Shown here: positions 1-9,600 of the stretch, piece by piece
Layout: each line of letters opens with the position of its first letter
Numbering within the stretch: position 1 is the stretch's first letter
Source of the DNA: Bacteroidota bacterium
GTDB lineage: Bacteria; Bacteroidota; Bacteroidia; AKYH767-A; OLB10
NCBI GenBank assembly: GCA_016713445.1
Contig: JADJPB010000013.1
Coordinates: 128,830-192,829 of the forward strand
Length of the DNA stretch: 64,000 bases
Reading direction: 5' to 3'
The notes under the pieces: model-generated
Told to the model about the DNA's origin: nothing
What the model saw: the letters and a program-made list of their open reading frames with translations, nothing else
Databases searched by the model: none
Translations under genes and position numbers: made by a program

Positions 1-720
1 TTGCGTGAGGCGGATGTGATGTGGGCGAAACGCATTTGGCGCCATATTGATCTGAATGAAAAGATCAACGCTCCTTTACGTTATCCTAAAACAAATGACA
101 CAAAGGATCGCAAGAACCTGATCAATGTTTTCATGGATGCTGTGAAAGAAGGAAGTCTTACTGCTTACGACCCACAGGACGATGAATTCACTCTTCCGAT
201 GACCATGGATGAGTTTGGTAAAGTAGGGGGTGCCGATTCTATGCAAATTAGAGTTACAAGCGCAGAACCTCCTTATGATGAATACGACTCAACAGTATAT
301 CGTGCTTTCAATCCGGATGACGTGATTCAATATCGTATGAAAGAGGAGTGGTTCTTTGATAAGCAACGTTCTGAATTAAAGTGCAGAATTATAGGAATTT
401 GTCCAATGATCTTAGCACGTGATCAAGAAGGAAACTTAATTGAAGGTGGACAAAAGAAACTATTGTTCTGGGTGTACTATCAAGAAGCAAGAAGAATTTT
501 AGCCAATACGGAAGTAGGAAATCGTTTCAATACAGCGCAACGTATGAGCTTTGAAGACATCTTCCAAAAGCGTATGTTTAATAGCTATATCATCAAAGAA
601 GATAACGTATACAATCGTCGTGTGGATGATTATAAAGTAAATCCATTAGATGCTCTATTGGAGTCGGAACGTATCAAACAAGATATGATCAACTTCGAGA
701 TTGATTTGTGGGAATATTAA
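1..720 (+). CDS. gldN: GldN/PorN, T9SS ring protein (5' end outside window)
   Basis: The last 239 residues of GldN (PorN), a periplasmic protein that with lipoprotein GldK forms the outer-membrane-associated ring of the type IX secretion system and couples it to the GldLM motor. The family is recognised from its conserved blocks: a start region with an EADVMWAKRIWR-type stretch, a central MKEEWFFDKQRSEL and IGICPM stretch, and the C-terminal FEDIFQKRMF region. The signal peptide and N-terminus lie upstream of base 1, so the first codon here (TTG) is not the real start. gldK, gldL and gldM would be expected just upstream. The gene ends at TAA 718-720, followed 21 bases later by a long palindrome that probably terminates the operon. 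Confidence 0.9.
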   Translation: MREADVMWAKRIWRHIDLNEKINAPLRYPKTNDTKDRKNLINVFMDAVKEGSLTAYDPQDDEFTLPMTMDEFGKVGGADSMQIRVTSAEPPYDEYDSTVYRAFNPDDVIQYRMKEEWFFDKQRSELKCRIIGICPMILARDQEGNLIEGGQKKLLFWVYYQEARRILANTEVGNRFNTAQRMSFEDIFQKRMFNSYIIKEDNVYNRRVDDYKVNPLDALLESERIKQDMINFEIDLWEY

Positions 721-741
721 TCTTCAAAAAATATTAAATGG

Positions 742-777
742 CACAAAAGCCTAGGGTTTAAACCCTAGGCTTTTGTG
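742..777 (+). terminator. 36-bp perfect palindrome after gldN
   Basis: Bases 742-777 form a perfect 36-bp palindrome centred on TTTAAA, with arms containing AGCCTAGGG and CCCTAGGCT. As RNA it would fold into an 18-bp stem with almost no loop, or a slightly opened version. Its position 21 bases after the gldN stop suggests a terminator, although the U-tract is only TTTT inside the arm. The right arm is also the first unit of the tandem repeat that follows. Confidence 0.6.
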
Positions 778-974
778 TTTAAACCCTAGGCTTTTGTGTT
801 TAAACCCTAGGCTTTTGTGTTTAAACCCTAGGCTTTTGTGTTTAAACCCTAGGCTTTTGTGTTTAAACCCTAGGCTTTTGTGTTTAAACCCTAGGCTTTT
901 GTGTTTAAACCCTAGGCTTTTGTGTTTAAACCCTAGGCTTTTGTGTTTAAACCCTAGGCTTTTGTGTTTAAACC
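757..974 (+). repeat. Ten 21-bp tandem repeats made of the palindrome's right arm
   Basis: Ten exact copies of a 21-bp unit (starting TTTAAACCC, ending GGCTTTTGTG) run from 757 to 966, followed by an 8-base partial copy. Each copy is the 3' arm of the palindrome at 742-777 plus the central TTTAAA, so the single 5' arm can pair with any of the ten. The reading frame through it (a 7-residue peptide repeat) is a by-product of the 21-base period and is not called as a gene. Confidence 0.95.
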
Positions 975-1034
975 TTTGACTAATTTTCTACTTTGAATAT
1001 TCTATATGAAGAATTTATATTGAAAAATAAATGA

Positions 1035-1066
1035 TTGCTGGTTGAGGTAATGAAAACCTACTTTTG
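1035..1066 (+). promoter_or_regulatory. Bacteroidota-type promoter for the PAP2 gene
   Basis: TACTTTTG at 1059-1066 is an exact match to the Bacteroidota -7 box TAnnTTTG. A TTG at 1035-1037 lies 21 bases upstream as a weak -33 element. Transcription would begin near 1070-1073, so the ATG at 1074 would be nearly leaderless. The second ATG at 1080 is an alternative start. Confidence 0.5.
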
Positions 1067-1073
1067 ACGTTAA

Positions 1074-1850
1074 ATGAAAATGGACTCAAAACAAGAATGT
1101 AAGTTTCTCAATTGGATATTGAGTTTAGTTTTCATAGTCTTTTTTTTTTCTGCAAAAGCTCAACAAAACATTCAAATTCAATCGAGTTTTTCTGCGAAAT
1201 TATTGACTGAAAATATCCATTGCGATTCTATTTGTTCCTTTAAAAGTACGATTCACAAACCGCTTGTTGGACAATTTATTTTGCCGCTGTCACTTTTTGG
1301 TGCTGGATTTATTGTAAGTGGAGATAATGATGTTTTAGATAAGTATGAGTTTAGAGAAGAGCGAAATGAACGTTTAAATGGCTTTCATACTAAGGTTGAT
1401 GATTACCTCCAATTTGCTCCTTTAGCTGCAGGCTATGGAATGTTGGCTTCAGGATCAAAAGGAAACGCATGGCACTATACACGTCAAATAGCGCTTACAG
1501 AGTTTATTTTAGGTGTGAGTGTAACTGGAATTAAAACATGGACCAAAGTATTAAGACCTGATGGTGGTTCTAAAAATTCTTTTCCAAGCGGACATACTGC
1601 TCAAGCCTTTGCATCAGCTACCTTGTTTGCCGATTATTTCGCTCAGGACAATCCTTGGCTGAAAGCAGCTGCCTATTTAACGGCAACTAGCGTCGGAGTG
1701 CTGCGCGTGATGAATAATCGTCATTGGGTGCCTGATGTGATCGCTGGTGCTGGGGTTGGAATCCTTTCTGCAAAATTGAGCGCTTTTGTGTTTGAGAAGA
1801 AGTGTGATAAACAGCATTCGAAAAGAAAAACCATACTGGTTGGCTTTTAA
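1074..1850 (+). CDS. PAP2-family membrane phosphatase
   Basis: A 258-residue phosphatidic-acid-phosphatase type 2 enzyme, expected to hydrolyse lipid-linked phosphates such as undecaprenyl pyrophosphate or phosphatidate at the outer face of the membrane. All three PAP2 motifs are visible in the second half: K-x6-RP (in KTWTKVLRP, about residue 160), PSGHT (about 171) and a histidine-aspartate block, NRHWVPDVIAG (about 218). A hydrophobic N-terminus (residues 12-29, ending AKA/Q) is a probable signal peptide. It sits alone between the gldN terminator and a short gene with its own promoter. The start at 1074 gives a normal signal peptide; 1080 would also work. The exact substrate cannot be told from sequence. 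Confidence 0.85.
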   Translation: MKMDSKQECKFLNWILSLVFIVFFFSAKAQQNIQIQSSFSAKLLTENIHCDSICSFKSTIHKPLVGQFILPLSLFGAGFIVSGDNDVLDKYEFREERNERLNGFHTKVDDYLQFAPLAAGYGMLASGSKGNAWHYTRQIALTEFILGVSVTGIKTWTKVLRPDGGSKNSFPSGHTAQAFASATLFADYFAQDNPWLKAAAYLTATSVGVLRVMNNRHWVPDVIAGAGVGILSAKLSAFVFEKKCDKQHSKRKTILVGF

Positions 1851-1873
1851 CCTTTTGGATTCCTTAAATTAGG

Positions 1874-1904
1874 TTTGCATATTAACTTTTTAGGTTTAAA
1901 TTTG
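1874..1904 (+). promoter_or_regulatory. Consensus Bacteroidota promoter (TTTG-N19-TAAATTTG)
   Basis: TTTG at 1874-1877 and TAAATTTG at 1897-1904 are separated by exactly 19 bases, a full match to the Bacteroidota sigma-ABfr consensus. It lies 18 bases before the GTG start at 1922 of the next gene. Confidence 0.75.
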
Positions 1905-1921
1905 TAATAGAATTTGAAGCC

Positions 1922-2326
1922 GTGAGGAAAATCCTTTGTACCCTTTTATTAACCGCTTACCTAATCCCTGCAATAGGAGTAGGAATTAATTTGCATTGGT
2001 GCGGACATATCCTTTTTGCGTTTTCCATGTCTTCAGATGATCATACAAATTGTATGTGTGCTCAATTCAAAGAGGTAGGTGATAATTCGAAATCGGATTG
2101 TTGTAAAGACGATTACGTCTATTATAAACTTTCACAACAACATACTTCAAGTAGTATCCAATGCTTAACATATTTTGATAAATCAATGTCAGGTTATGCT
2201 TCTATTCAATATCCTTCATTTCGTTTCATAGATTTTGTAGATCGCAAATGCTCTCTTGTAAAATCCATGTATTCGAAGGATGAGCGTCCTCCTGATATTA
2301 CTTTATTGAGCGTTTTTAGAGTTTGA
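1922..2326 (+). CDS. HYC_CC_PP family small secreted protein
   Basis: A 134-residue protein with GTG start, signal peptide (residues 1-20) and the cysteine pattern of the uncharacterised Bacteroidota HYC_CC_PP family: an LHWCGH block just after the signal peptide, a CMC pair, a SDCCKD block and a late RPP. Members are often found near metal-transport and TonB genes, and the paired cysteines and histidines suggest metal handling. That is inference, as no activity is established to my knowledge. The start is supported by the consensus promoter just upstream. The metal-binding lipoprotein at 3118 is two genes downstream and may belong to the same theme. Confidence 0.7.
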   Translation: MRKILCTLLLTAYLIPAIGVGINLHWCGHILFAFSMSSDDHTNCMCAQFKEVGDNSKSDCCKDDYVYYKLSQQHTSSSIQCLTYFDKSMSGYASIQYPSFRFIDFVDRKCSLVKSMYSKDERPPDITLLSVFRV

Positions 2327-2395
2327 TAATGGATCACGTTCATTGAGCGTGAATTTCTATTTCCTTTTTTTATCGAACATTAACCAAATTAATTA

Positions 2396-3112
2396 ATGGA
2401 TTTTATTGACTTGTATAAATTGCCAGGTATTCCTGGCCGACCAACCGGACTGATTAAATTATTTAATCAGATAACTCGCAGGATGGGTTTTAATTTTGAA
2501 CTCACGCCCATTCCAGATGGAAAGTTGAATATGCATACGATAGAGCAGAGAATGAATTTTTCCCTGCTTGCGATATGTAATTTGGCCTACCATGTTCCTG
2601 GGGAATGGGCTGAGTTTGGATGTTATAATGGACAATCGGCGATGGTGTTTCAGAAAATGCTAGACGTTTATCGGCCAGGTGAAAAAATTTCGTTGTTTGA
2701 TAGTTTTACTGCTAAATATGAATTGCATTTAGATATAAAGCAAAACTTACTTGATAATTTTAAGCAGAATGGATTGGGTCTTCCACAATTAATCGAAGGA
2801 AATTTTTATGATACAGTACCCAGTCAACTTGCTGCTCAATATTCATTGGTTCATATTGATTGTGGAGTAGGTGGAGATAAAGAATTACATGAGCGTCTTA
2901 TCATTCATTTGCTGAGTAATATATATCCGCGTTTATCAAAAGGTGCTATAGTTTTGTTCATGGATTACCACGATCCTGAAAAGACGGTGAGAGGACAACC
3001 TATAAATACTGGAGTAAAATCTGCTTGCGATATTTTTTTTAAGGATAAAGTAGAGAAAGTAATGACCTTATATGGAAATCATTATTCACATGGATTCATC
3101 ATTAAATTATAA
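2396..3112 (+). CDS. TylF/MycF-like SAM-dependent methyltransferase
   Basis: A 238-residue class I methyltransferase of the TylF/MycF type, a family that mostly O-methylates sugars and related small molecules. The SAM-binding region is GEWAEFGCYNG at about residues 72-82, followed by an acidic strand end (SLFDSF) and a late IDCG block with the metal or catalytic acidic residues (HIDC about 158, MDYHD about 195). No signal peptide, so cytoplasmic. It stands between two small exported metal-associated proteins and is followed after 5 bases by the next gene, so those two are probably co-transcribed. The substrate is unknown; a role in surface polysaccharide modification is possible. Confidence 0.75.
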   Translation: MDFIDLYKLPGIPGRPTGLIKLFNQITRRMGFNFELTPIPDGKLNMHTIEQRMNFSLLAICNLAYHVPGEWAEFGCYNGQSAMVFQKMLDVYRPGEKISLFDSFTAKYELHLDIKQNLLDNFKQNGLGLPQLIEGNFYDTVPSQLAAQYSLVHIDCGVGGDKELHERLIIHLLSNIYPRLSKGAIVLFMDYHDPEKTVRGQPINTGVKSACDIFFKDKVEKVMTLYGNHYSHGFIIKL

Positions 3113-3117
3113 ATAAA

Positions 3118-3381
3118 ATGAAACGAGATAAATCACTAATTATTTGGGCTGGAATAGTGACAATGCTAGTTGTTATTTCTTGTGGGCATAAACATGCGAG
3201 CAATAGAACTTCTGCTGCTCCTGAAATTGCTTACTTCTGTCCGATGGACTCTATGATCAATGAAGCGAAGTCTGGTCATTGTACAGTTTGTGGAATGAAT
3301 CTAATTAAAAATCCGAATTACACTGGTGAAGAATTAATTGAGGTAGTGATTACTTCCACTGGAGATACCTTGGTAAATTGA
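3118..3381 (+). CDS. Lipoprotein with heavy-metal-binding domain
   Basis: An 87-residue lipoprotein: an N-terminal hydrophobic stretch ends in the lipobox VISC, with cysteine at about residue 22. The mature part carries the small heavy-metal-binding domain (HMBD) pattern Y-x-CPMDS near residue 39 and G-x-C-x-x-CGMNL near residue 58, the same four-cysteine/methionine module found at the N-terminus of CusB-like efflux proteins and copper ATPases. It likely binds Cu, Ag or a similar metal in the cell envelope. The start lies 5 bases after the methyltransferase stop. It ends before a bidirectional terminator. Confidence 0.8.
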   Translation: MKRDKSLIIWAGIVTMLVVISCGHKHASNRTSAAPEIAYFCPMDSMINEAKSGHCTVCGMNLIKNPNYTGEELIEVVITSTGDTLVN

Positions 3382-3435
3382 ATATTTTTAGGGTTAGCAT
3401 GATTTCCGAAAAACAATTTAGTAATTATACCAAAA

Positions 3436-3464
3436 AAAGGGCGAAGAATTTTTCTTCGCCCTTT
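3436..3464. terminator. Bidirectional terminator between convergent genes
   Basis: A 13-bp perfect stem (AAAGGGCGAAGAA paired with TTCTTCGCCCTTT) with a 3-base TTT loop, preceded by an A-tract and ending in CTTT. It lies between the plus-strand lipoprotein (ends 3381) and the minus-strand PorE-like gene (ends 3486), and serves both directions. Confidence 0.85.
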
Positions 3465-3485
3465 ATCGTTATTGCAGGAAGTGTT

Positions 3486-5644
3486 TTATTTTTTTACTTC
3501 AACCACCATCATTTCTGTGCGGCGATTTAATTGATGCATTTCTTCAGAGCAAGGTGCACCATCTCCACAATCATTAACCAGCACGGATTCTCCAGACCAA
3601 GAAACTTTTGCCAGTTGCTTCGCATTAACGCCTTTGTCTATGAGGTATTGACGGGCAGATTTAGAACGATTATGAGATAGTTTTTCGTTGTATTGTGCTG
3701 TAGCACGACTATCTGTACTTGACGAAAGTGAGATCTTCACATTTCTATTTTCAATTAAAAAAGCAGCTACTTCATCTAGTATTTTCGTAGCATCTTCACG
3801 AACATCAAATTTGTCGAGGTCGTAGTAAACAATCTTGTACCAATTCTCAAATGGAGATAGGTCACTCGCTTTTGTTAACTCCACCACATACTCATTATGC
3901 TTAGCCGTTTCTCCTTGTTGACCTTGGAACATCAATACCTTTGGACGATAACCGGCCATCGAAACTAATAACTGCTCATCCTTTTGGGGAATGATAGGTT
4001 GTGTATAGCGTCCTGCTAAATCCGTAGAGCCAATGTCTTTTGTGATTCTTCGTCACGAATCATAGATCCAGGTAGTGGTTGTTTTGTTTCAGCATCGATG
4101 ACAAGAATTGATAATGCGAACTCGGCTGATTTTTTTCCTAACTCAATTCTCACAAATGGATCTCCGGGATACGTACCTGAAGTTTGTAAGTAAACAGTGG
4201 AATCACCTAAGTCAGTCGCACTTCCTTTTAATACATACTCTAAGTCGAAATCAGCAGGGAAGTCGAAGCGTCCGTTTTCCATGGTGGTAAACGATTGTGC
4301 CTTGTCGCCTGTTTTTAGTTCTACACGCGCTTTCTCAATAGGTGTACCATCTTCTTTTCGTACTACAATCCCTTTGATGCGTAAACTTTTCTTTTTGAAT
4401 GTGTATAGGTCATCATCAAATCCTTTGTTGGCTCGATTTGAACTTAAGTATCCAATTTTATTTTTTAAATCATACACCATGTTGAAATCATCATCATAGG
4501 TGTTAATCGGATATCCAACATTCACGGGAACTGTAAAACGATTTCCTAAATCACGTGTAAAGAATATATCCAATCCGCCTAACCCAGGTAAGCCATCAGA
4601 GGAATAGTACAAAGTTCCATCGTCCATCACAGCAGGAAACAATTCATTTCCGCGTGTATTCACGGTGTCTCCTAAATTTACCGGTCGGCTCCAGCCGTTT
4701 CCTTGTTTAGTGCACATGAAAATATCCATTCCCCCTTTTGATCCGGGCATATCGGAAGAAAAGTATAATCTTTGACCGTCTGGACTTAGTGCAGCATGTG
4801 CACAACTATAGTTGTCGCTATTGTATTCAAAGGATTCTAATTTCCCCCATTCATTTCCACCTTTGCTCGTCGATTTGAATAATTTTAGCTTAACAATCTT
4901 GTCTGAACTCTTATGTACCTTCGTTCCAACAATATTATTTCTGGTAACCCAAAGTTCATCTCCCTTTTTATTGAATGCCACAGGACCATCATTTAATTTA
5001 GTCTGAATTTCGGTTGCAAACATTTCAGGTGCACGAAATTTATTTTCTTGTCCACGGCTATAGTATAAGTCGAGGAAAGGTTGGTTCGTCCACGCATGTG
5101 TACGTTCAATCATTTCTGTTTTAGGACGTGACGAGGCGAACACAATCCCATCTTGATATAATGCAGCACCAAAATCGGCATTGCTTGAATTGATATCTAA
5201 TTTGGTGATTGCATAGTTGGAGGAGTCAATAAAGAAATTTTGATACGTATCAATGGCTTTAATGAATGCTTGTCCTCTACCATCAGCGTTGTTATCGACT
5301 ACAAAATCCGTCATCCATTTTTTTGCTTGAGCAAACTTTCCATTATTCATTAATGCCTGTCCGTAGTAAAACTTTTGGATGGGCAATACTGCAGGCATCT
5401 TCACCGCCTTTGCATACCACTCTTCGGCCAAAGCACGGTTGTTGGTAAGACGATAGCAATCGGCCAGTTTGAATATAGCTTCTTGATACGTGCTGTCTTT
5501 TTTTACTGCTTTCAAATAAAAAGGAATTGCTTTTGGATAAGCCATCGCCTTAAACTGAAAGTCTCCTTTTCTCACCTGCGCTTTTTGTGCTTCAGATGGA
5601 AGTACTCCAATGAGTAAACAGAATAAAAGAATATATTTTTTCAT
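3486..5644 (-). CDS. PorE-like OmpA/PD40 protein, module 1 (one frameshift)
   Basis: About 719 residues once a single indel is bridged. Order from the N-terminus: signal peptide (residues 1-19), TPR-like helices (about 25-150), a PD40/WD40-like beta-propeller with repeated LYFSSD and GGMDIF blocks (about 150-420), a carboxypeptidase-regulatory-like fold (about 430-560), and a C-terminal OmpA domain with peptidoglycan-binding residues in the LSHNRSKSARQYL and RRTEM blocks. This is the architecture of PorE, the T9SS outer-membrane protein anchored to peptidoglycan. The frame breaks near 4037-4041 in a GG run; one added G restores the reading through to the OmpA part. It lies directly downstream of PorP/SprF and a SprB-like adhesin, in the usual gene order. 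Unlike the second copy at 37985 it has no lipobox. Confidence 0.85.
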
Positions 5645-5667
5645 GTTGTTGGTTGGATAATTGGGTA

Positions 5668-6610
5668 TTAGAAATAACGTGGAGTCACTACTTTCTTTTT
5701 ATCGAAAGAAAAGTCGTAGCCTAATGTGATTTCATGTGTTCCTGAATTATATTGATTTAAATCCGTCAAGGTGTAATCGTAAGAATAACCTATTCGCATT
5801 TGTTTGTTCATTTGAATGGACATGATGGCTGACCATGAATCAGAAGTACGGTAGGAGGCTCCTAACCATAACACTTCGTTCATCAAAATATGTAAAACCA
5901 ATGTCAGCAACTATGGGAGCTCCACTTACAGCTTTCACCATGGTAGTTGGCTTTAATTTGAAGGATTCATCCAAGTCAATTACATAGCCTCCCATCAAAT
6001 AGTAATGCCAGTATTCGAATTCAACTTTATTGGTTGCTTTTGTTGTCACAGCATCCACACTGTTATGTAACATACGTGGGATTGATAATCCTACATAAAA
6101 TTTACGTGTGTTGTAATAAGTTCCAAAACCCATGTTTGGAACTGTTAATCGAGGTGTCCCCATGAAGGAGTTGTCACCTTGATCTTGAATTTTTACTTCA
6201 AGAAGTTTTTCTTGGTGATGAATAATTCCTCCAGTTACCGCCATGGAGAAAGCACCTGTTTGCGTGGGAATGCGATATGCATAAGAACCGAACACAGAGA
6301 AATCCTGAGTAACTCCAATCTCTTCGTGGAGTACGGATAAACCTACTCCAATGCGTTCATTCCGAAGAGGGGTATGTCCGCTGAAGGTTTGTGTTTTAGG
6401 AGCACCTTCAATTCCTACCCACTGATTTCGGTAAACACCTGTCATCGACATGTGTCCACGAGAACCTGCATATGCGGGGTTAATGAACATCTCATTGAAC
6501 ATGTATTGAGTGAACTGTGGCTCAAACTGGGCATTCGCCTGCAGGCTGAGCAAGGACACTAATCCAAGTAAAAAGAGGTTTTTTCTTACATTCTTATTCA
6601 ACATCTTCAT
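5668..6610 (-). CDS. PorP/SprF-family outer-membrane protein, module 1 (one frameshift)
   Basis: About 313 residues across one break near 5870-5885. The family fingerprint is complete: signal peptide, then PQFTQYMFNEMFINPAYAGS (about residues 30-50), RNQWVGIEGAP (about 65), and a C-terminal YSYDYTL and HEITLGYDF stretch ending in PRYF. PorP/SprF proteins are beta-barrel T9SS components; each is usually encoded next to one large SprB-like cargo, and the F. johnsoniae SprF is needed to place SprB on the surface. It sits 55 bases downstream of adhesin 1 and 23 bases upstream of the PorE-like gene, so all three are probably one operon. Its own paralogue is at 37062. Confidence 0.9.
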
Positions 6611-6665
6611 GATAGTTGGCTGTTATTAAACTAATATTTTTTAAGTTCAGGATACTCTGTGAAGC

Positions 6666-9600
6666 CTATCGACGAATTACGACGTAGCTGTTGAGTGGTT
6701 TTTGATCAATATTTAAATCTAGGATATAATAGTAGGTTCCGTTGGGCAATTCCTCCCCAAACATTACACCGTTCACATTGGATCTTCCGTCCCATTGATT
6801 GGAATATTCTTTCTTTTTGTAAACTAAATTACCCCAACGATTATAAATGTAAAGGATATTCCCTGGATATTCTCCGATTCCATCAATTACGAAGTAGTCG
6901 TTAGTTCCATCTCCATTGGGTGAAAATCCATTTGGAATATCTAATGTATCACAGATTACAGATACTGTCACCGATGCAGTAGCGGTACATCCATATTGAT
7001 CTTTTACGGTTACTGTATATTCTGTGGTAACGGTTGGTGATGCTATTGGATTCGGAATATTGGGATCGCTTAATCCAGTTGTAGGAGACCAAATGTATTC
7101 AACACCTCCTCCTGCACTTATTGGAGTTGTTTCACCGGTGCAAATTATGACGCTATTTGTAACACTAACATTATTTAGTACACGTGTAGTAACTTCAATG
7201 GGATTGGAAGTATAAGTACCACAAGGAGTCGTAGCCATAACTGTATATATGCCTGCTACAGGAGTGACGAAAGTATTAGAGGTAGCTCCTTGAAGTGTTA
7301 CACCATTGTAATACCATTGCAACGTTCCGTTTGGAACAGAATCGGTAATTAATGTCGCCATTTCTCCCATGCAAACTTGCGTCCCGCCAATTGTGGTCAA
7401 TTCTAAGTTAGAAATATCGTTGATCACAAAATTTTGCGTAGTGACGCAGCCGTTAGCATCCGTCACCGTAGTTGTATACGTTCCAGGAATTTGATTTGAT
7501 ATAGTAGTTGTTGTGGCTCCATTGCTCCAAAGTATTGAGTATGGAACTGTACCACCACTTGGTGTTGAACTGATGCTACCCAATTGGTCTGTGATGCAGT
7601 TTGCATCTGTTGAAGTAGCAGTGATAGACAAGGAATTAATAGGTTCAACAATTTGGGTGGTGTATTGATTCGTACATCCATTTGCGTCGGTTACTATTAC
7701 TGTGTAAACTCCGGCACCTAAACCTGAAATGCCTGTTTGAGTTGATCCTGTATTCCATAGATAAGTGTAAGGCGTAGTACCTCCATTTACGGTCGATTGA
7801 ATTGCTCCATTTTGCAAACCTGTACAACTCACAGGAGTTGTTGTTCCACTAACAGTAGGGAACGCGGCAGGTTGTGTGATGGTGACAGATGTATTTGAAT
7901 GACATCCGTTCTGATCAGTTACAGTCACAGTATAGGTTCCTGCAGCAAGTTGTGAAGGATCTTCAACCGAGCCGCCTGTGTTCCATAAATAAGTGTATGT
8001 TCCGGTTCCACCCAATGCAGTTAAATCTATCCATCCTGTAGGTTGCCCATGACAAGATAAGTGTCCAATGGAAGCTCCCAATTGAAGGGCTGAATCAGGT
8101 TCCGTGATTTGTAGGGCTCGATTTGCGGTACATCCGTTCATGTCTGTTACAGTTACAGAATAATTTCCAACAGGCATACCTATTGGATTTTGTGCTGTAC
8201 CTCCTGTGTTCCATAAATAGTTGTACGGTGCAGTACCTCCGCTAATGGTTAAATCTACAGATCCAGTGCTGTCACCCGTGCAAAGTACTTGAGTAATTTG
8301 TTCACTTGCATTGAGGGCTGCCAACGGTTCTGAAATTATTATTGTTTCAGATTGTGTGCAATTGTTGGAATCAGTAATCAAAACAGTATAGGTTCCGGCA
8401 TTGATGTTGGCTAAATCTTCGTTGTTACTGCCATTGTTCCATAAATATGAATAGGGTGCAGTTCCTCCCGCAGCGGATAAATCAATTGAAGCCGTGCTAT
8501 CTCCAAAACAAAGTACTTGTACTGCTGTGCTTGAAGAAGCTAATGCTGCTGATGGTTGAGTGATGATGTATGAACTATTGAAGGTACAACCTTGATCATC
8601 GGTGATCAAAACAAAGTAAGTTCCTGCAGTGAGCGAATCGATGTTCGGTGTATTTCCTCCATTATTCCAGTTAAAGGAATAGGGAGCTGTACCGCCCTTC
8701 GTATTTAGTTGAATGCTTGCATCCGATCCATTGAAGCAGTTGACTTGGCTTATGGTTGGAGTTGATGCTAGTGCAGCAGTTGGTTCTTGGATGTTGAATG
8801 TCTGAATTGATAAACAGTTGTTGTTGTCAGTTACAGTAACTGTATAAGCACCCGCTGTTAAATTATTTAGATCCTCATTAGTAGTGCCATCATTCCACAG
8901 ATAAGAGTAAGATGGAGTTCCACCAAGAACACTGAGGTCAATCGCACCGGTGTTGTCTCCAAAACAAAGTACTTGAGTAACGTTTGGTGTTACAGTGAGC
9001 GCATTGGCAGGCTGCGTAATGATGATGCTGTCGGCTATTGTACATCCGTTGGTGTCGGTTACCAAGTAGGTGTAAGTGCCAGAAGAAATTCCGGAAATTG
9101 AACCTTGTGTGTTTCCATTGCTCCAAACATATGTATATGGAGATGTTCCTCCAGCAGTATTTAAGTCGGCAGAACCGCTTCCATTCCCGTTGCAATCAAT
9201 ATTTACTTGTGTTGGATTCGTTGAAAGAGGGGCTATCGGTTCAACAATAGTTACTGTTTCATTCAGTATGCATCCGTTGTCGTCTACTACTTGAAGTGTG
9301 TAAGTGCCTGCCGTTAAACCGCCGTTGTTTGGAGTGTTTACTTGGTTATTCCAATTGTAGGTATAGGGATTAGTTCCTCCATTTATCGCGGTTTGAATGT
9401 CTCCGGTATTGTCGCCGAAACAAGCTACGTTTATTATATTAAAGTTAGAAGCAAGCGGGGCTTGTGGTTGAGTGATGGAGATGGAATCTTGAAGAGTGCA
9501 TCCGTTCGCATCAGTCACTGTTACAACATAGGCTCCTGAAGCAAGTTGTTGTATGTCTTCAAGTGTGCTTCCATTTGACCACAAAAAGGAGTACGATTGT

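Noticed and set aside
757..974. CRISPR-like array
   Set aside because: The 21-bp units are directly joined with no spacers, and no cas gene is near.
773..979. 68-codon open frame coding a 7-residue repeat peptide
   Set aside because: It is forced by the 21-base DNA period of the tandem repeat; no other protein features or independent start context.
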